NCBI GenBank assembly: GCA_019973155.2
Contig: BPQB01000007.1
Location: forward strand, 620,001 to 684,000
DNA: 64,000 bases
Reading direction: 5' to 3'
Origin: Phanerochaete sordida
Taxonomy: Eukaryota; Basidiomycota; Agaricomycetes; Polyporales; Phanerochaetaceae
Shown here: one piece after another, positions 35,145 through 46,867 of the stretch
How the letters are laid out: each line of letters starts with the position of its first letter
Numbering within the stretch: the stretch's first letter is position 1
Translations under genes and position numbers: made by a program
Notes under the pieces: model-generated
The model's database searches: none
What the model was told of the DNA's origin: nothing
Seen by the model: only the letters and a program-made list of their open reading frames with translations

Positions 35145-37747
35145 ATGCCGACGCTGCGGAAGAGATACTACGCGGTTCGATGCGGACGGGAAGGGTCGAA
35201 GATCTACGAAGATCATGAGGAGGTCGGTCGCCATCCTGTGCAACTGTAATGTATTCACCGTCAACCTCCCCCAAGTTCACGCGTAATGTGAGTGAAGTGT
35301 CGCCAAATTATGCCCTTCAAGCTGGTCTGACGGCATGATTTGACAGACGCGGGGTCTCCGCGGTGCCTCTCAGAAGACGTTCCTCACAAGGGAAGCGGCG
35401 GAGGGATGGTTGTTGATGGGGAAGTATGGACTCGATGACCGTGCGTATGCCGTCGTATATCCTCTCTTCTCGTGCTGAATATCCAATTCCAGTTACCATA
35501 GAGGCCGAGACGAACCGAAAGCCAGAGCGTTCGGAGTCGCCAGAGGCAGTGCCTGGGGTGGCTTCCAAAGCCCCCTCAGACTCTACACCCGAAGCAACTG
35601 CAGATTCCAACCTTCACGATAAGCCTACACCTCCCTCAAAGCCTAACTCCATCATCTCTATTTCCTCTGACTCCTCTAGGGTCACTAAAGCCTCTGTCAT
35701 CTCCATTTCCTCCGGCTCCTCCGCTGAACCCGCTGAACCCGCTGCCCCCGAGCCCTCCTATGCCACACAATCTCAGCTATCTGATGAACAGAGGAAGGTC
35801 TTGGAGATGGTCATAGATGAGCAGAATGTCTTCTTCACCGGCTCTGCGGGGACGGGGAAGTCGCTGCTTCTGCGGGAGATCATCGCGCTCTGCGAGCGGT
35901 GTAAGGTACCCACTGCAGTCACCGCATCGACAGGGATCGCAGCCGTCAACATCGGCGGCTCTACATTGCACTCCTGGGCGGGCATTGGACTTGGCAAGGA
36001 GTCGAAGGAGAAGCTCGCGAGGAAGATTCTGGGGCGTCACGAGTACCTCGCACGCGGACTCCCAAGGAAAATCAAGAAGAAACACCGCTTGTACTATTCT
36101 AATCGCGAACAAGAGGAGCAGTTGCACTCGGACTCAGACGATGAGCCAGCGCTGCCAACTGTCGTGACGAGGTGGATGGATGTCGAAACGCTGATCATCG
36201 ACGAGAGTAGGTTTGCAGGATGCTCTCCGGTGGTCCGTCCTGATCGGTTCTCCTTACTAGTCTCCATGATCGACGGCAAGCTCTTCGACAAGCTGGTACG
36301 GGCGACGAAAGTTACCACGAAATATACCTAAAGTTTGTGAGCAGGAATACATAGCCCGGGTTGTGCGCCAAGACGATCGTCCTTTCGGCGGCATTCAGGT
36401 AGCCTGCTCATTTTTCCCCTGGAAAGCTCTTCAACACTCACGAAACTGCCAGCTTATTGTCTCGGGCGACTTCTGTCAATTACCCCCCGTGCCAGATCGG
36501 GACGTTCACGGCCGCTCCGTCCCCTCCACTTTCGCATTTGAGGCGGAAAGCTGGGACCGATGTCTTGGAAAGTCTGTGTTCTTGACGAGGATATTTCGAC
36601 AGAAGAACGAAAGTAAGCTCTCAATTAGCCCCGCCATTCCATATGCTCACCATTCTCTGCATAGAGTTCGCCAAAATGCTCAATGAGATGCGCTTTGGGC
36701 GGGTCACCGGCCGTACCGCGAGGGCATTTAGGGCGCTCTCGGAACCAGTTGACTATGAGGACGGCATCGAGCCGACAGAGCTGTTAGTGTCCTCGTCGCT
36801 TCACGGATACCTAGGCTTACCGTCTGTGCAGGTTCTCGACACGACGGGAAGTTGAGGAGGCGAACGATAGGAAGCTGGCACAGATTAGAGAATCGCCATG
36901 GGAATATGCCGCGGACGATTCGCCAGGATTCAATGCCTATGGAAGACGAGTAGGGGCCCAGACTATGTCCACTCTTCTCGAGAGGCTCCTTGCCCAACAA
37001 AGCATGACGCTGAAGGTCGGCGCGCAAGTCATGCTTATCAAAGTGGGCAATTCTCCATCAATTCGAAGAAGCTTGCTCATCTCGTATGCAGAATATTGAG
37101 CAAGGCAGCCTCATCAACGGCAGTGTGGGGAAGGTCACTGGATTCATGACGGCCATCGAAGCTAGCAGGGAGCATATCTTGATCGGAGTGACGAAGAGAA
37201 GGCGGGAGTCCGAGTCTGCGACCGGGATCTCTGACATCTCTGCGGGCATGGACCCTCTTGAGAAAGCTTTGAGAGACCCCGAGCCATATCCTGTCGTTGC
37301 GTTCAGCAACGGGCGCACGATGCTCTGCGTGCGAGCCGACTTCGACGTTACCAACGCGAACGGCAAAATCGAAGCACGCAGAAACCAGGTGCCTCTCATC
37401 CTCGCCTGGGCCATGAGCATACACAAGAGCCAGGGGATGACACTAGAGCGAGTCCGAGTCGATCTGGGGAGCGTGTTCGAGAAAGGCCAAGGTAAGTACG
37501 AAGAGAGCTGACATCCTCGCCACAATGCTCATGCATGAATGCAGCATACGTCGCTCTGTCTCGTGCAACGAGCATGGATACACTTGAAGTTCGGAACTTT
37601 GACCCAGAGAAGTGCGTGTTTTCCGGGAAATCTTCGTCGTGCATGGATTGACGCGCCAATGTTAGAGTGAAAGCGCATCCGCGTGTGCTTGCTTGGCAGG
37701 ATCAACACCTGGGCTCAAATGTGCAACAAAGATGTAGGCTTTCTTGA
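35145..37747 (+). CDS. HBD-PIF1 helicase E (with SIM-like motifs in the linker)
   Basis: Start ATG 35145 (MPTLRKRYYAVRCGREGSKI), 290 bp after helicase D. The hybrid-binding domain continues through a likely 12-base micro-exon (FTRN) to TRGLRGASQKTFLTREAAEG and W. The linker is Ser-rich with two SUMO-interacting-like runs, SIISISSDSS and SVISISSGSS. Motor: LSDEQRKVLEMVIDEQN, Walker [123 protein letters not shown], last exon VKAHPRVLAWQDQH. Frame open across about ten introns. The SIM reading is by motif only. Confidence 0.85.
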
Positions 37748-37835
37748 GCTGTCGGCAGAGTCTTTGTGTTATATGTCTTTGCTCCTTATATACCGTTGTC
37801 TGGCACGCGATACGTGTCGCGTTTAATGAAGAGCC

Positions 37836-37844
37836 ATCACGTGA
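37836..37844. promoter_or_regulatory. TCACGTG element before helicase F
   Basis: ATCACGTGA, 152 bp before the helicase F start codon; CACGTG core as in C, E and G. Confidence 0.5.
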
Positions 37845-37987
37845 CAGACGCGAGGCCACCAACGCGCGGTTCGAGGCTTGTCTATTACCACCGTCGTGTC
37901 ACCCGCCGTACCTGGCTCCCTATCTCCAGCAGCTTTCCCGCGCGACCTATACCTCGAGCTGCTATCATAGTACGATTACCGAGAGTC

Positions 37988-40711
37988 ATGCCAAAAGTAC
38001 CACGCAAGAACTTCTACGCTGTGCGCTCCGGCAGGGAGGGCCCGAAGATCTACGCGAGTTGGGATGAGGTGTGTTGTACAGCCTGACCTGCATTGTCCCG
38101 AAACTGAGTACAAGCGAACGAAGTGCAGAGGAGTTGTGCGTGACTGTCGCTAACATACTTCGTCACGTATTGATTATGGGCTGCAGACCCACGGGTTCTC
38201 GGGTGCTTCGTTCAAAGGTTTCTACTCTCGCAGAGAAGCCGAGCAGTGGCTGGGTCCTCTTGTACCTGTGCCCGATATACCTCGTGAGTTTCGGCCTCCT
38301 AGCTTAGCATGTCATCCCTGAGCAACTTCCTACTTGCCCTCAGATGATGTATGGCACCCATTCCGGCCGGACGGACCAGGGACCTCTCGGAAAGCACGTT
38401 ATCGAAATAGAAACCCCGTGGAGCGCAGCCCATGTATGTATCGAATCCTTTTGCCGACTGATGACTTACCCTACCATCAGATGCGCGACCAGTCAAACTT
38501 GAACCCGCGCAGTCCGAAATCCCTGAAGCTTTCGCTCACTCCTTGTGGGACTCGATGCTGCCCAAGGCTGAAACTGAATCCGATACTCTGGTGACACCTG
38601 CAAACAACTCGACTCTTCCGGTCTTCCGGTCTTCCTCTCCCGACAACCTCTCAGGGCAGTCAGAAGATGACACGCCGCCTGAGCCTGCCATCGAGCTGTC
38701 CCCTGAACAGCAAGAGGTTCTCGACGCCGTGAAAGCGGGAAGGAGTATATTCTTCACGGGCTCCGCAGGTACAGGCAAGTCTGTACTCCTTCGCGCGATA
38801 ATCAAGTGGTGCCGCGACGGGGATCGGGAACTTGCCGTGACAGCCTCAACCGGGATCGCCGCAGTGAATATCGGCGGAAGCACCCTGCATTCCTGGGCAG
38901 GCATCGGGCTCGGAAAAGAGACTGCCGAGAGGCTTGTGTGGAAGATCCTTGGATCAGACAAGTACGACGAGAGGCGTGAGCAGGAGAAACAAGGAAAGCC
39001 ATTCGCGTACGATGACTATGACCCTGACAACCACGACGACCCTCTGGCGCTGCTGGCCAGCAGGTATTCAAAACGGCGGGTCGTACAGCGATGGCGCCAT
39101 GTCAGTACGCTGATCATCGACGAGAGTACGTCCCTGCCGTCATCTTCGCCTTCAGAAGTTATCAATCACGTTCCATAGTCTCGATGATCGACGGTAAGCT
39201 GTTTGATAAATTGGTATGCAATTTACCTCATCGTTCTGGGTCTAACGCACTGACTTTTTGGACTACAAGGAATTCATTGCAAGAGTGCTGCGAAAGAATA
39301 ACCAGCCATTTGGTGGTATTCAAGTGAGCATCACGTCACTGCTGTGGTATCTTCGCGACCCAATAACCGTTTCGCATAGCTCATCGTGTCCGGCGATTTC
39401 TGCCAACTTCCACCTGTTCCGGACCACGAGAACGGTGCACCAGTGCCTTCAACGTTTGCATTTGATGCGCGAACATGGAATTTGTGTCTTGGGAACATCA
39501 TGTGTCTGAAGAAGGTCTTCCGGCAGAAAGAGCAAGGTAAATCAAGCTTTTGGTATGCTGTAATAGTCGCCATGAACAGCCTCGCAGAATTCGTTGACAT
39601 GCTCAACGCCATGCGCTTTGGGAAGCTTCTCCCCGAGACTATCGAAGCGTTCAAGAAGCTCTCTCGGAGAGTGACGTACACGGACAACATCGAGCCCACT
39701 GATCTGTTTGTGCCGCCTCCAGCCTCTTCGTCCATTATGCTAATTTTGGTCTATATCAGCTTCTCAACTCGTGAAGAAGTTGATAACGCGAATCAATGGA
39801 GGCTACACAGGCTCAAGACCGACGTGCATGTTTACGCCGCTCGAGACACGCCAGGGTATGATCGGAATTACAATGAAGTAAAGCCGGACGTCATGGAAAA
39901 GCTGCTGGACCGACTGGTTGCGCAGAAGAGCATTACACTCAAGGAGGGCGCACAGGTTATGTTGATCAAGGCGAGACGCGCCCGTGTACCTCCTCTCTTT
40001 GAACGTCGAGCTCAATATCACGATCCAGAACCTGGTGCAAGGAAGCCTCGTCAACGGCACCATAGGAAAGGTCGTAAAATTTCTGACCACGAGTGAAGCA
40101 CAGCAGCTTGGCATCAAGATCGGAGTACCCGACAACGAGAGCTCCAGCAATAAGCCTGCTATCCACAGCTGGAAGATCGGCAGACATTTTGGGATGCATC
40201 AACCGCAAGACGAAACGACCCGAAGGGAACGCGAGCTCCTGTCGAAGCCTGGACTATATCCAGTCGTATGGTTCAACCAGGGATCTATCCACGGCGGACC
40301 GATCGAGGTCCTTTGTGTTCCGAACGACTTTGAGGTCAATACCGCGGACGGCAGGGTGGAAGCCCGCCGGGAACAGGTGCCGCTCATCCTCGCGTGGGCG
40401 CTGAGTATACACAAGAGCCAGGGCCAGACCCTGGAGAGGGTTCGCGTGGATCTTGGGAGTATATTCGAGAAGGGGCAAGGTGGGGTTTCCGCGAAACGTG
40501 CCCGCGATACGCGCTCAAATATTGGCTTCCAGCATACGTCGCACTGTCCCGAGCGACCAGTATGGACACACTGGAGGTGAGGAACTTCGATCCTGCGAAG
40601 TGAGTGTTACAGATATCGTGCATCGACCGCGTTGAACTCACTCTCTCGCCCAGAGTCATTGCTCATCAAAGAGTTCTCGAGTGGACTCGAACACATACTG
40701 ATCTCATTTGA
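37988..40711 (+). CDS. HBD-PIF1 helicase F
   Basis: Start ATG 37988 ([20 protein letters not shown]), 241 bp after helicase E. The hybrid-binding domain keeps the Trp (ASWDE), then after one or two introns [20 protein letters not shown] and W; a short exon coding ELC may sit between. Acidic linker, then motor: [17 protein letters not shown], Walker [140 protein letters not shown]. Last exon [21 protein letters not shown] at 40709-40711. The sequence is closest to C by motif wording. It appears intact. Confidence 0.85.
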
Positions 40712-41148
40712 TGCATTGCGCTCTATCTTCTTTCTGATTTGTGGATTATATATACCTTGTCGCGTCCTGCACGTGTTAATACTATTTTGAACGGGTTCCT
40801 CGAGTGTCCTTTTGAGGTTGCGAAGCAGCCTGGCCGTGCACAGGCGCGTTTACTCGAAAATTAATGACTTCGAATTACGATCACGTGATCAGCCGTTGAC
40901 CGCGCCGGATGAGCGCGTTTCTTCCACGAATGTCACCTTTGTCCGTACCATTTGGTTGTCACGACTCAATTTTCTTGGACAAACACACAGACCGCGCAAG
41001 CAACGCTTGTGTGTAACCCGGAGTTATAGCCGCGTCCACAGGGATCCACGGAGCGTTGAATCTGCTCGGTCACTTCTTGGATATGCAACTGGTTCGAGCC
41101 CGCGGAAAGTTATATGGGTGTTAAGTGGGAAGATGACGGTGCGTTTGC
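40712..41148. other. Spacer before helicase G
   Basis: 437 bp, longer than the other spacers of the array (241-290 bp). It holds the CACGTG palindrome but no readable hybrid-binding-domain exon, so the extra length may be decayed coding sequence. Confidence 0.45.
40879..40890. promoter_or_regulatory. Palindromic CACGTG element before helicase G
   Basis: GATCACGTGATC, a perfect 12-bp palindrome, 270 bp before the start codon used here for helicase G. Confidence 0.5.
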
Positions 41149-43848
41149 ATGTGTCATTGTATGCATGTTTCGCTGAAGCATCGTGAAGAGGGTCTGATAC
41201 CTGCCCCAGATCCTCCTGAGCTAGCGGCGGAAGGCAATGCAAAGAACGACCGCGTCGGCTTGGAGTACGAGGTTGCGCAGACGGCGCCACCAGTGGCAGA
41301 TATAGGAGATGCACACAGTGCGCTTTACATTCTTCATATGCTACATAGTAAACTCAAAGACCTCTAGACGACGAGGACCCCGCACCCGCTGTCCAGCTCT
41401 CCGACGAACAGCAAGCAGTACTCGACCGAGTCAAGGCGGGAGAGACGATCTTCTTCACCGGATCTGCCGGCACAGGGAAGTCCGTCCTGCTGCGCGAGAT
41501 CGTCCGGTGGTGTCGCACGGTCGCACAGAAGAACACAGCCGTGACCGCGTCCACGGGTATCGCGGGCTACCACGTCGGCGGCAGCACGCTTCACTCCTGG
41601 GCTGGCATTGGGCTGGGGATCGGGTCTGTTGATGACCTCATCGACAGGATTCTCGAATGCGAGGATTTGGAGCACGAAAGAGCGCAAAAGAGGCTCGGTG
41701 GGGGCTATGACCCCGAGAAGCACTACTACACCCCTTTGCAGAACTGGCTCGAGACCCAGGTCCTGGTCATTGACGAGGGTGTGTATATGTCCAGCTCGTA
41801 GCAGTACGAGCTCTCACCCTGCCATCTCCAGTGTCAATGATCCCTGGGTCGCTGTTTGGCAAGTTGGAGAACATAGCCCGCCGTCTTCGCGGAAATGAAC
41901 GCCCTTTTGGAGGAATCCAGGTTTGCAGGTTATACCACCCGAGTCGCAGCGTGTGACGTCCCCTTGTCCCTCAGTTGGTTCTTGCTGGCGATTTCTATCA
42001 GCTGCCGCCGGTCCACAAGAAAGGCTACAAGCGTCCTAAGCTCGCCTTCCAGTCTTGGGAGTGGAGACGATGTGTTGGACCGCCAGTTGTGCTGAAGAAG
42101 GTGTTTCGGCAGAAGGATGACAGTGCGTGCGCAACGGCATGAATTTGGCTCGACGCTCAGTAGCCTATTTTTTTTTGGTTAGAGCTCATCAACATGCTCA
42201 ACGCTGTGCGATTCGCAACACTGGACGAGGAGGCGGAAGCCCTGCTACTCCAGCTGTCCCGCAAAGTCGAGTACCCAGACGGTGAAGAACCTATCGATTT
42301 GTGAGAAGCATATCACTCCAACTGCGCCGAGCTGACGCCGCTGCTGGCTAGATATCCTGTACGCTCGGCAGTCGAAGTGGAGAATCGTCGCCGGTTAGCT
42401 CAGTTGGACGAGCACCAACTATGTTTCAAGGCTCACGACGACTGGAAAGTGTACGAGACTAAGAAATTTGACAAGCGACTTGTTCAAAAGGGTCTGGACG
42501 AACTTGGAGTGCCGGAGAAACTCATGTTGAAGGTATGAGCTCACGCGCTCCCTTAAGAAATCATCTCACCGAGTATTTGCAGAAAGGCGCAAGAGTGATG
42601 CTAGTGTAATGGTATGTACATTTTCCGCTTATGATTGGCCTGCATATTCACGAACGTGTAGAACATGGTCCAAGGACGCTTCGTCAACGGCTCTATCGGC
42701 GAAGTGAGGGGCTTTATGACCGTTCCTGAAGCCAAAGCTCAGAACATCCTCGTCGGCACCCCCAGCATCAAGAAGAAGGCGGTACTAGACAGACAGGCAG
42801 AGCAAAACGACCATCAGTTTAGTCTCTTGGTGGAAGACGGGGTATCGCGATGGCCGCTTGTGAGCTTCAACGGCCACGAATTCCTTTGCGTCCCTAGGAC
42901 GTTTCCGGTTCTGACACCGGATGGGAAGTGCACGATGGCTACACGTGTACAGGTGAGCTCGCTATCGTGACCGATGCTCCCGAGCAAGCTTCTGAGATCG
43001 CGCTGCAGCTGCCTTTGATCCTTGCCTGGGCTTTGACAATCCACAAGAGCCAGGGTCAGACAATACCAAGGCTCAGAGTCCATCTTGGCGACGTGTTTGA
43101 CTTCGGTCAGGGTAAGTTCTCATGCGGTTCGCGCTCTGAAACCTTGTTGATGGACCAAATGTCTAGCCTACGTCGCGCTATCAAGAGCTACTAGTCTGGA
43201 CACACTGGAGGTAGTCAATTTCGAAGTTGGGAAGTAAGTGCACGGCTGCATACCGCATCACTGCTCGTCTTACGAAGCCTCGTCAGAATCAAGGTTCACC
43301 CGAATGTCCGAGCATGGATGAGGCTACACGAGGGTCGCCAGGTCGCTGCACCTCAGCCGCAGCCCCCACAACCTGAACCTGCGCTCGCCCGCGCGCTTCC
43401 AGCTGCTGACCACCTGCCGCCGCCGGACGCCGTGCCTCCCGCGCCTGCAGCAATCAAACGCGAGCCCATCGAAGCCTTGCTGCCGGTCAAGGCGGAACCG
43501 GGGCTGCCCCAACTTCGCATCAAGCCTGAGCCGGTGGAAGACGCTTTGCCTCTAGTCAAGCGAGAGGAAGAGGGCCCGGCGCTGCTGCCGAAAGACGAGT
43601 CTGACGACGACGACGACGACCTGCCCCCTCCCCCGACAAACGATGTGCCAGCTGCGGAGGACTACACCACAGACGACGAGCTGTGGGCGCAGTGCCGAGA
43701 CTCGGACTTCGTCGTAGAAGAGAATGGGCCTATTGCAGGCCCCTCGCGAAAGAGGAAGCGAGAGGCGACTCCAGAGGACGACACGGACGAGGAGTACTAC
43801 TGGTCACATTCCCAGGATGTCTCGATGTATCTAGGCGATATAGCCTGA
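41149..43848 (+). CDS. PIF1-like helicase G (no hybrid-binding domain, long acidic tail)
   Basis: Last gene of the array. The start is uncertain: ATG 41149 (or 41161) leads through [18 protein letters not shown] and a spliced join to [18 protein letters not shown]. No RNase H1-type domain is visible. Motor: Walker [136 protein letters not shown] (first residues partly from the join). An extra tail of about 170 residues follows: Pro/Ala-rich, then acidic, with IKREP, VKAEP, IKPEP and VKREE, and a basic patch SRKRKRE. After KGARVML the frame meets TAA unless the donor is GTGTAATGG at about 42606, so splicing there is doubtful. It is the most diverged member of C-G. Confidence 0.75.
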
Positions 43849-45195
43849 GGTGGTAACCCTGCCGAGATCTGTTAGATTATTTGGAGTAGAAATCAATGGG
43901 AGACGAGTATGGTCCCATTATTTTAATTGCGTACGTGCAGGGAAGGTCTCTTGGATGATAAACTACACTTGTAACACTGCCCTACGTGCGCGAGGCCTGG
44001 GGTGTAGGGTGCGGTCGGCCTACGACCGCGGCCTGCGCGATATCGTGGCGTGGGATACTAATCTGATTGCCGCCGAACGCAGAAGGGCTCGCGCGACGAA
44101 CCGCCTTGAGTCTCGACATCTTGCCCTCGTCTTCCATGAGCCTTTTGGTCACGAGTATCTTCGTCGCATTGCAGCAAGCTGCACAAGGGCCGGTGCGAGA
44201 TCCTAAACAGCGTCAAGAGCAGCAGGCCTTGCGGTGCATGTCCACTTTCCCCAGACACTAGTCCGGATGAGGTGGGAAGCCCTGGATCGTTGCTCGCTCA
44301 GTTGCCTCTCCCCCCTCGAACTTCCTTACAACCAGTGTTGTGTCTTCTGTCCAGCTTACTGCTATCTCTCCTCCTCATGCGACTACCGATACTCTACGCG
44401 ACAGTTCGTGCGAGTCTCTCACCCACAACTGTAACATGATCCGTGCACGGTCGCGACGGGAGCACGCCGCAAGCGCAGCCGAAGGCTTCGCCGTCAATCC
44501 CTGTATGAGGAGTCCGTGCCGGAGGGTCGCTGCACCCGTTAATGACCACCAACATGCATCTGACATCTCCTATCAACGTTGCCTGATGGCGCACTATCCG
44601 CAGGTAGCGTCACCCTGGCGGCAACGCCCACACTCTATCCTTCGCCCAACCAATCTAACCTTCTGCGCAACAAGAGACTTCTCATGGGGGCATTTGGGGT
44701 GTTGGAGAAGAAGACGGCCGGCTCGAGTCTGGCGCGAAGCTAGCGTGTCCCGCTATACAGAGCCCATATCGCCGCCGGTGCGGCGCCCCGCGCGTAGGTG
44801 CCTAATGCAGCCTCTCCTTTCATCCCCGTTCTGCACTGTCGGCTAGCAGCTGACGGCGCTGCGCCAGGTATTCATAGCGAAGCCCCGTTGTCTCTCATTG
44901 CACGGGTCCATGATTGATTGGCTTATCACGCTGTGCGCTTTTGGGTGCGCGTTGTTCTCGTATGCCGCTCAGCAGGCCAAGGCCTCGGCGCGCTCTGGCA
45001 CTGCCCCCGCTTCTCATGCAGATACATAGCTTGTCCGCGATGCTGCGGCATGGATTTTCTGTCCTGCTTCCTCCATCACCGAGACCCTCTGGCCGTGGCA
45101 AGCTTCATTCCCTCGTACCCGTAGCCCTCTGTGAGCAATTCAACCTTGTTTCCGCTGGCTGCACCACTCACCTCCGAGTGCGTAGTTTCCCCGCC
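43849..45195. other. Intergenic region
   Basis: About 1.3 kb between helicase G and the next membrane protein gene. Short overlapping open frames only; I see no supported gene, RNA or repeat. Confidence 0.45.
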
Positions 45196-46512
45196 ATGGT
45201 CGCTCAGCTCTCCTTCGACAAGGTCTACATTATCTCAATATGGATGGAGGTCAGTCCGCCATGTTCAATCGCCGTCTGCCATGCGAGAATTCTGACATCA
45301 TATGGCAGTCAGTGCTTTACGGCTTCCTGCTCGCCATTACGCTCGCTTCCTTGTATGTCAACATAACGTTGCGCCGACACCAGGGCCTCCACAGTCGCGT
45401 GCGTACTCTAGAAGTCCACGTTCTTCGCAATGCATCTCACAGCGCACGCGCAGATCATGTTTGGCGTTGGTATCCTCATGTGGACAATAGCCACCATTCA
45501 TGTTGGTGCGTCAGATGTTCTGCCCTCCTCCGTGCGACTCTAGCTTGACAGCGTTCGTTAGGCCTCAATTGCTTCCGTCTGGTACAAGGATATGTCATCC
45601 ATGCCGGTGATCCCGGAGGTCCTGCAGCCTTCTTCAACAGACTCGACCCCTGGGACCACGTTATGAAGGATACGCTGTACGCCACTCAAGAGATTCTCGG
45701 CGATGCAGTCGCGGTGCGTACACTTTCTCCTTCTTTTTCCCGGCTCGAGACTCACCAGTCGCTAGATCTATCGGACGTGGACACTCTGGGATCAGAATTG
45801 GAAGGTCCTAGCTCCCCTCGCGGTGCTATTTATAACCAGCTCAGGTGAGTCGCTCGGGACCAGTTTTGCGACGTGTGCTGAAGAATGGCTGGCTCGCCTT
45901 TAGTCTTTGGCTACGCTGTCTGCGACACGTTCACTAAGATCCACGACTCATCAAGCATCTTCAGTCACCAACTCTCGACGCTCATCACTGTCTTTTACGC
46001 GATGTCCTTCGTGCAGTCCCTACTGACGACCGGCCTCATGGCGTACCGCATCTGGAGCACCGACCGCTTCTCGACGAAGTACAACACGAGCCGCCGGTGG
46101 CTCTGGCCGTACCTCCGCATCCTCATCGAGTCCGCCGCGCTTCAGCTCGTCGCGGAGCTCATCGTGCTCGCGCTATACGCCTCGCAGGTGAACGCGCAGT
46201 ACATCTTCCTCGAGAGCCTCACGCCGCTCGTGGTACGTCTTGTCTGCTCTGCGCGCTTCGCCGCATGCTCACGCGCCGCAGGGCATCACCTTCAACGCGA
46301 TCACGATCCGCATCTCGCTGCGCGCGTCCGAGACCTTCATGAAGAAGGACTCGGAGCGCCAGTACGTGTCGGGCTACACGACCCGCGGGCTCGCGACGCA
46401 GACCATCGGCGGGCACAACATCCACCCCGCGCGCTCCATCGCCATCAGCATCAAGCAGGACATCGAGACGGACTGCCACAGCGAGGCGGACGTCACGTAC
46501 GAGGCGAAATGA
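45196..46512 (+). CDS. Multi-pass (about 7 TM) basidiomycete membrane protein
   Basis: Start ATG 45196: MVAQLSFDKVYIISIWME, then after an intron SVLYGFLLAITLASLYVNIT begins the helices. Later landmarks: FGVGILMWTIATIHV, a loop with DPWDHVMKDTLYATQEILGD, then FVQSLLTTGLMAYRIWSTDR, a basic loop, LRILIESAALQLVAELIVLA, NAQYIFLESLTPLVGITFN and AITIRISLR, ending in a Ser/Glu-rich cytosolic tail. This arrangement, with the TGLMAYRIW and GITFNAITIRI signatures, is common to a large unnamed family expanded in agaricomycetes. Function unknown; receptor-like topology is only suggestive. About six introns. Confidence 0.75.
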
Positions 46513-46785
46513 AATGACGCTGCGTGAACACAACGGCTCAATGTGGTCTCGACGGGATTTCGAGGACCGCGGTGTAATACTAGACGGACATAACACTCTT
46601 TACTTGTCGCTCTCTTAATCTATCAGCTTTTGTTGTAATATAGAATTTTACCATGAAGTTAGGAGAAGCTATTTGTGTGCGATTGGGCGACGGAAAACTT
46701 GCCAGGTCCGAGTCGCGGCAGCGCGAAGTTGGAATTGAGGGCGTGCCCCCCCCAATCATGTATGTGCTGCGCGGTCCTTCTTTCG

Positions 46786-46867
46786 GTCCTTGTCGATTAG
46801 TGGTTAGATCATCACGTTGTGGTAACACAATTCCGTGAAGACGGAGGCTCGAATCCTCCCTGGGACA
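46786..46867 (+). tRNA. tRNA-His (anticodon GTG) with 10-nt intron
   Basis: Acceptor GTCCTTG pairs with CTGGGAC (one T-T mismatch and one G-T pair), discriminator A. D-arm GAT-AGTGGTTAG-ATC, anticodon stem TCACG/CGTGA, T-arm GGAGG-CTCGAAT-CCTCC. The loop starts TTGTGG, giving anticodon GTG. The loop has 17 nt, so about 10 nt form an intron after position 37. A G precedes position 1 in the DNA, where tRNA-His needs G-1, although eukaryotes usually add it after transcription. Confidence 0.88.

Noticed and set aside
29833..43848. The helicase array as part of a Helitron transposon
   Set aside because: Helitrons carry a PIF1-like helicase, but fused to a Rep nuclease with paired His motifs. No Rep motif is seen in any copy, and each gene has its own promoter and introns.
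43850..44206. A small gene after helicase G
   Set aside because: It begins right at the helicase G stop, has no recognisable family and no supporting promoter.
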